Shown here in pieces: positions 62,301 through 64,000 of a DNA stretch of 64,000 nucleotides; within the stretch, counting starts at the first letter, position 1, and each line of letters opens with the position of its first letter. The DNA is from JASGTU01 sp963821815 (lineage in GTDB: Bacteria > Chloroflexota > Anaerolineae > Caldilineales > Caldilineaceae). The notes under the pieces are model-generated. The model saw only the letters and a program-made list of their open reading frames with translations. It made no database searches and had not been told where the DNA came from. The position numbers and the translations under genes are program-made. The DNA is taken from positions 744,001 through 808,000 of the forward strand of contig CAWGFG010000002.1 in NCBI GenBank assembly GCA_963821815.1, in the 5' to 3' direction.

Positions 62301-62420
62301 AGCCAGTTCCGGCAGTCAACAGCCTAATCGCCTCAGGTCGACGCTTATTCTGGCGACCTCTTTGTCGCCGTCACAATACATGTTTCAGTTTTTAAGGTGC
62401 GCTTCTTTCAGTAGAGTCAT

Positions 62421-62520
62421 AAAATGATAAGTCACGGCGTACGGCATAGCAGCGATAGGCGATCATCGTACCGTGTTTAGCTGTGTCAATGGGTGCGCAA
62501 GTTGAATATAACTCCGGCCC
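62421..62520. repeat. 100-bp diverged direct repeat, copy A
   Basis: Aligns without gaps to 63847-63946 at roughly 70-75% identity by eye, with identical blocks AGCGATAGGC and near-identical GTCACGGYGTACGG and YGCGCAAGTYGAATAYAAC. On the minus strand both copies encode a similar peptide (LYSTCA...IAYRC...RDL.F), so this may be the remains of a coding sequence or IS. Confidence 0.6.
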
Positions 62521-62634
62521 ATGACACAGCTTTCGGATACCCTGGTATCGTGGAAAAGGCAAGGAGGAAACCTGTGGGGCACTCGGAGCGCAGGAGCTCG
62601 TCGCTCAGATAAGCTTGCCGTGCAAACCGGATGG

Positions 62635-62755
62635 CTGGCAGTGTTGATGACCGTGCGGATCAGTTCAGGCAGGATGTCGAGTCCTTGCTCTGCAATCTGT
62701 TCCAAGACCTCGTCTGTTAGGGATACGGTCAGAATTGTGGATCAGGATTGTGCTC
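62635..62755 (-). pseudogene. IS256-family transposase fragment (N-terminus)
   Basis: On the minus strand the sequence reads ILTVSLTDEVLEQIAEQGLD followed by ILPELIRTVINTA, typical of the first ~35 residues of mutator/IS256 transposases. Similarity then stops and no catalytic region follows. Other parts of 62301-62955 show no gene. Confidence 0.55.
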
Positions 62756-62955
62756 CTATTTTCTGGATTTTTTAGCGGACCAGAAGACACACCATGACCT
62801 ACTTCAATTCATATTTACAGAGGCATGTTTACACTGCTTGAGCGGGAAATGGATGCGTTGACAGCGATGGCTGTACGCCATAAAATTCGAGACATTGTAA
62901 GCGGTTCATTAACAGTTCAAGATCAGTTTCACTACTTGTGAGGAAGATGGCACCA

Positions 62956-63780
62956 ATGAACGGCGTGAAACATCATCCCCTGATCGTATTCTTCATTCTT
63001 GCTTTTGCGTTTCCCTGGTTTATTTGGGGTACATCCATCGCCCAGTCAAACGGGATCATCGCCTTCCACATTCCCCGATCACTTGCGTATTGGGTTGGCC
63101 TTACCATTGCCGCTTACGCCACAGCAGCGTATACAGGCGGATTACCCGCAGTATTCGACCTTCTCAGCCGATTAGTTCGATGGCGTGTGGCTCCAATTTG
63201 GTACGCAGTCGCCCTTGCACTAACAGGTGTTCTCAGCTTATTTGCCATAATGATTTTTCTGATTTTGGGTGGGACACATCAGTTGGGCGTACTGCTGCCC
63301 GCAGGAAAACTACTGCCATCCTTTCTGTTTCAGGTAATCTTCTTTTTGATCACGGAGGAAACCGCTTGGAGGGGGTTTGCCTTACCGCGATTACAAGCCA
63401 GATACAGCGCACTATCTGCGAGTCTAATATTAGGTGTTTTGTGGGGCGTTTGGCACCTACCGCTCGTATTCATTCCTGGATCGTTTCAGTCAACAGTCAA
63501 TTTCTTCGGATTTGTCCTTTCTGCGGTAGCAATGGCCATACTAATGACTTGGGTATTTAATCATAGCAGGGGAAGTGTATTCGTAGCTGCGATATTTCAT
63601 GCCTCAACGGATACTGCCATCGCATACACCGGTGTTATGTCCGGCGATTCAACACTGTTCTGGCTGTTCATTGGGGTGCAGTGGACTTTCACGGCAGTCA
63701 TTGTGCTGAATCAGGGGAAAAGGTACTTGGCGCGCGAGACAGACCTAAGTGCAATCACTTATCCGCAAATTAGCACCTGA
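62956..63780 (+). CDS. CPBP-family intramembrane metalloprotease
   Basis: ~274 residues with about seven hydrophobic helices. Motifs of the CAAX protease/bacteriocin-processing family are present: EETAWRGFALPRL (EExxxR, metal ligands and active site), LWGVWHLPLVF (first His) and AAIFHASTDTA (second His). The family cleaves within membranes and is linked to prenyl-protein processing or self-immunity to bacteriocins; the target is unknown. ATG 62956 is 11 nt from AGGA; ATG 62947 is nearer to it. The gene lies alone between two 100-bp repeats at the end of an insertion-rich stretch, suggesting acquisition or rearrangement. Confidence 0.85.
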   Translation: MNGVKHHPLIVFFILAFAFPWFIWGTSIAQSNGIIAFHIPRSLAYWVGLTIAAYATAAYTGGLPAVFDLLSRLVRWRVAPIWYAVALALTGVLSLFAIMIFLILGGTHQLGVLLPAGKLLPSFLFQVIFFLITEETAWRGFALPRLQARYSALSASLILGVLWGVWHLPLVFIPGSFQSTVNFFGFVLSAVAMAILMTWVFNHSRGSVFVAAIFHASTDTAIAYTGVMSGDSTLFWLFIGVQWTFTAVIVLNQGKRYLARETDLSAITYPQIST

Positions 63781-63846
63781 ACATAACTGAAGTTGGTGGA
63801 TGATGATCTGTCCAGGATTGTTGGAAGAAAGCAAATTGGTTTCTAT

Positions 63847-63946
63847 GAAATAATAAGTCACGGTGTACGGTACAACAGCGATAGGCAATTAGGGTACGTC
63901 GCCTCTCTGCGTCAAGGGCTGCGCAAGTCGAATACAACCCCGCCCC
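63847..63946. repeat. 100-bp diverged direct repeat, copy B
   Basis: Partner of 62421-62520; begins 67 bp after the protease stop. The rest of 63781-64000 holds no recognised gene. Confidence 0.6.
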
Positions 63947-64000
63947 TTGGCTCCGACCCCACACTGGCGATGAACTGCGTCTCATGATTGTCCGAGAAGT

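Noticed and set aside
1..64000. tRNA, rRNA, CRISPR arrays, prophage structural genes and toxin-antitoxin pairs
   Set aside because: Looked for in all spacers; no convincing cloverleaf, rRNA segment, repeat-spacer array or such gene pair was seen.

Overview
The window looks like a chromosomal segment of a Chloroflexota bacterium, most likely of the Anaerolineae/Caldilineales type. This is inference from gene style. Surface proteins carry long Thr-Pro stalks, there is a CtaA/COX15 heme A synthase (aerobic respiration), an unusually dense set of mandelate racemase/enolase-superfamily sugar-acid enzymes, and sugar ABC transport without a local ATPase. No rRNA, tRNA or CRISPR array was seen.

Layout. 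(1) 1-8034 (+): a surface-glycan cassette. It encodes a GT4 glycosyltransferase (cut by the window edge), an NDP-sugar epimerase, and PglC-, PglD-, PglE- and PglF-like enzymes, which together match the logic of UDP-di-N-acetylbacillosamine synthesis and its transfer to a lipid carrier. A DUF218 membrane protein and an NTP_transf_5 protein are interleaved. (2) 8109-12721: low-molecular-weight protein tyrosine phosphatase, heme A synthase, GpsA, and a convergent NYN-nuclease/LOTUS-like protein. (3) 13198-20897 (+): a chaperone block, dnaK-grpE-dnaJ-clpB-hsp20, with intrinsic terminators and a conspicuous hairpin/palindrome pair before hsp20. (4) 20994-24145 (-): UTP-glucose-1-phosphate uridylyltransferase and gamma-glutamyltransferase. 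(5) 24385-29765 (+): three adjacent envelope proteins of unknown function, one 1266 residues long with three Thr-Pro stalks and an SH3b-like domain.

(6) 29982-55941: a sugar-acid catabolic island. Enolase-superfamily dehydratases (DgoD-like, glucarate dehydratase-like and several of unknown specificity) would yield 2-keto-3-deoxy acids. Two PfkB/KDG-type kinases and two intact KDPG-aldolase-family enzymes would finish an Entner-Doudoroff-like route. A third aldolase-like protein has lost its catalytic residues and seems to start at ATT. Uptake is suggested by a Tat/lipoprotein solute-binding protein and a single-chain fusion of both ABC permease subunits. YhcH/YiaL, an aldo/keto reductase, a Gfo/Idh/MocA oxidoreductase, a UroD-family protein and a class III aminotransferase complete the set. 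Several palindromes between the modules are candidate operators, but no transcription factor gene lies in the window.

(7) 53140-64000: a decaying, mobile-element-rich end. It holds a frameshifted MFS transporter, a 3'-truncated enolase-superfamily gene, a further enolase-superfamily pseudogene with a nonsense codon and at least three frameshifts, two IS3-family elements in opposite orientation, fragments resembling IS110, IS256 and another DDE transposase, a secreted protein cut at an IS end, and a CPBP membrane protease between two diverged 100-bp direct repeats. The best candidates for something unusual are the sugar-acid island as a whole, the catalytically dead aldolase homologue with its ATT start, and the fused permease.
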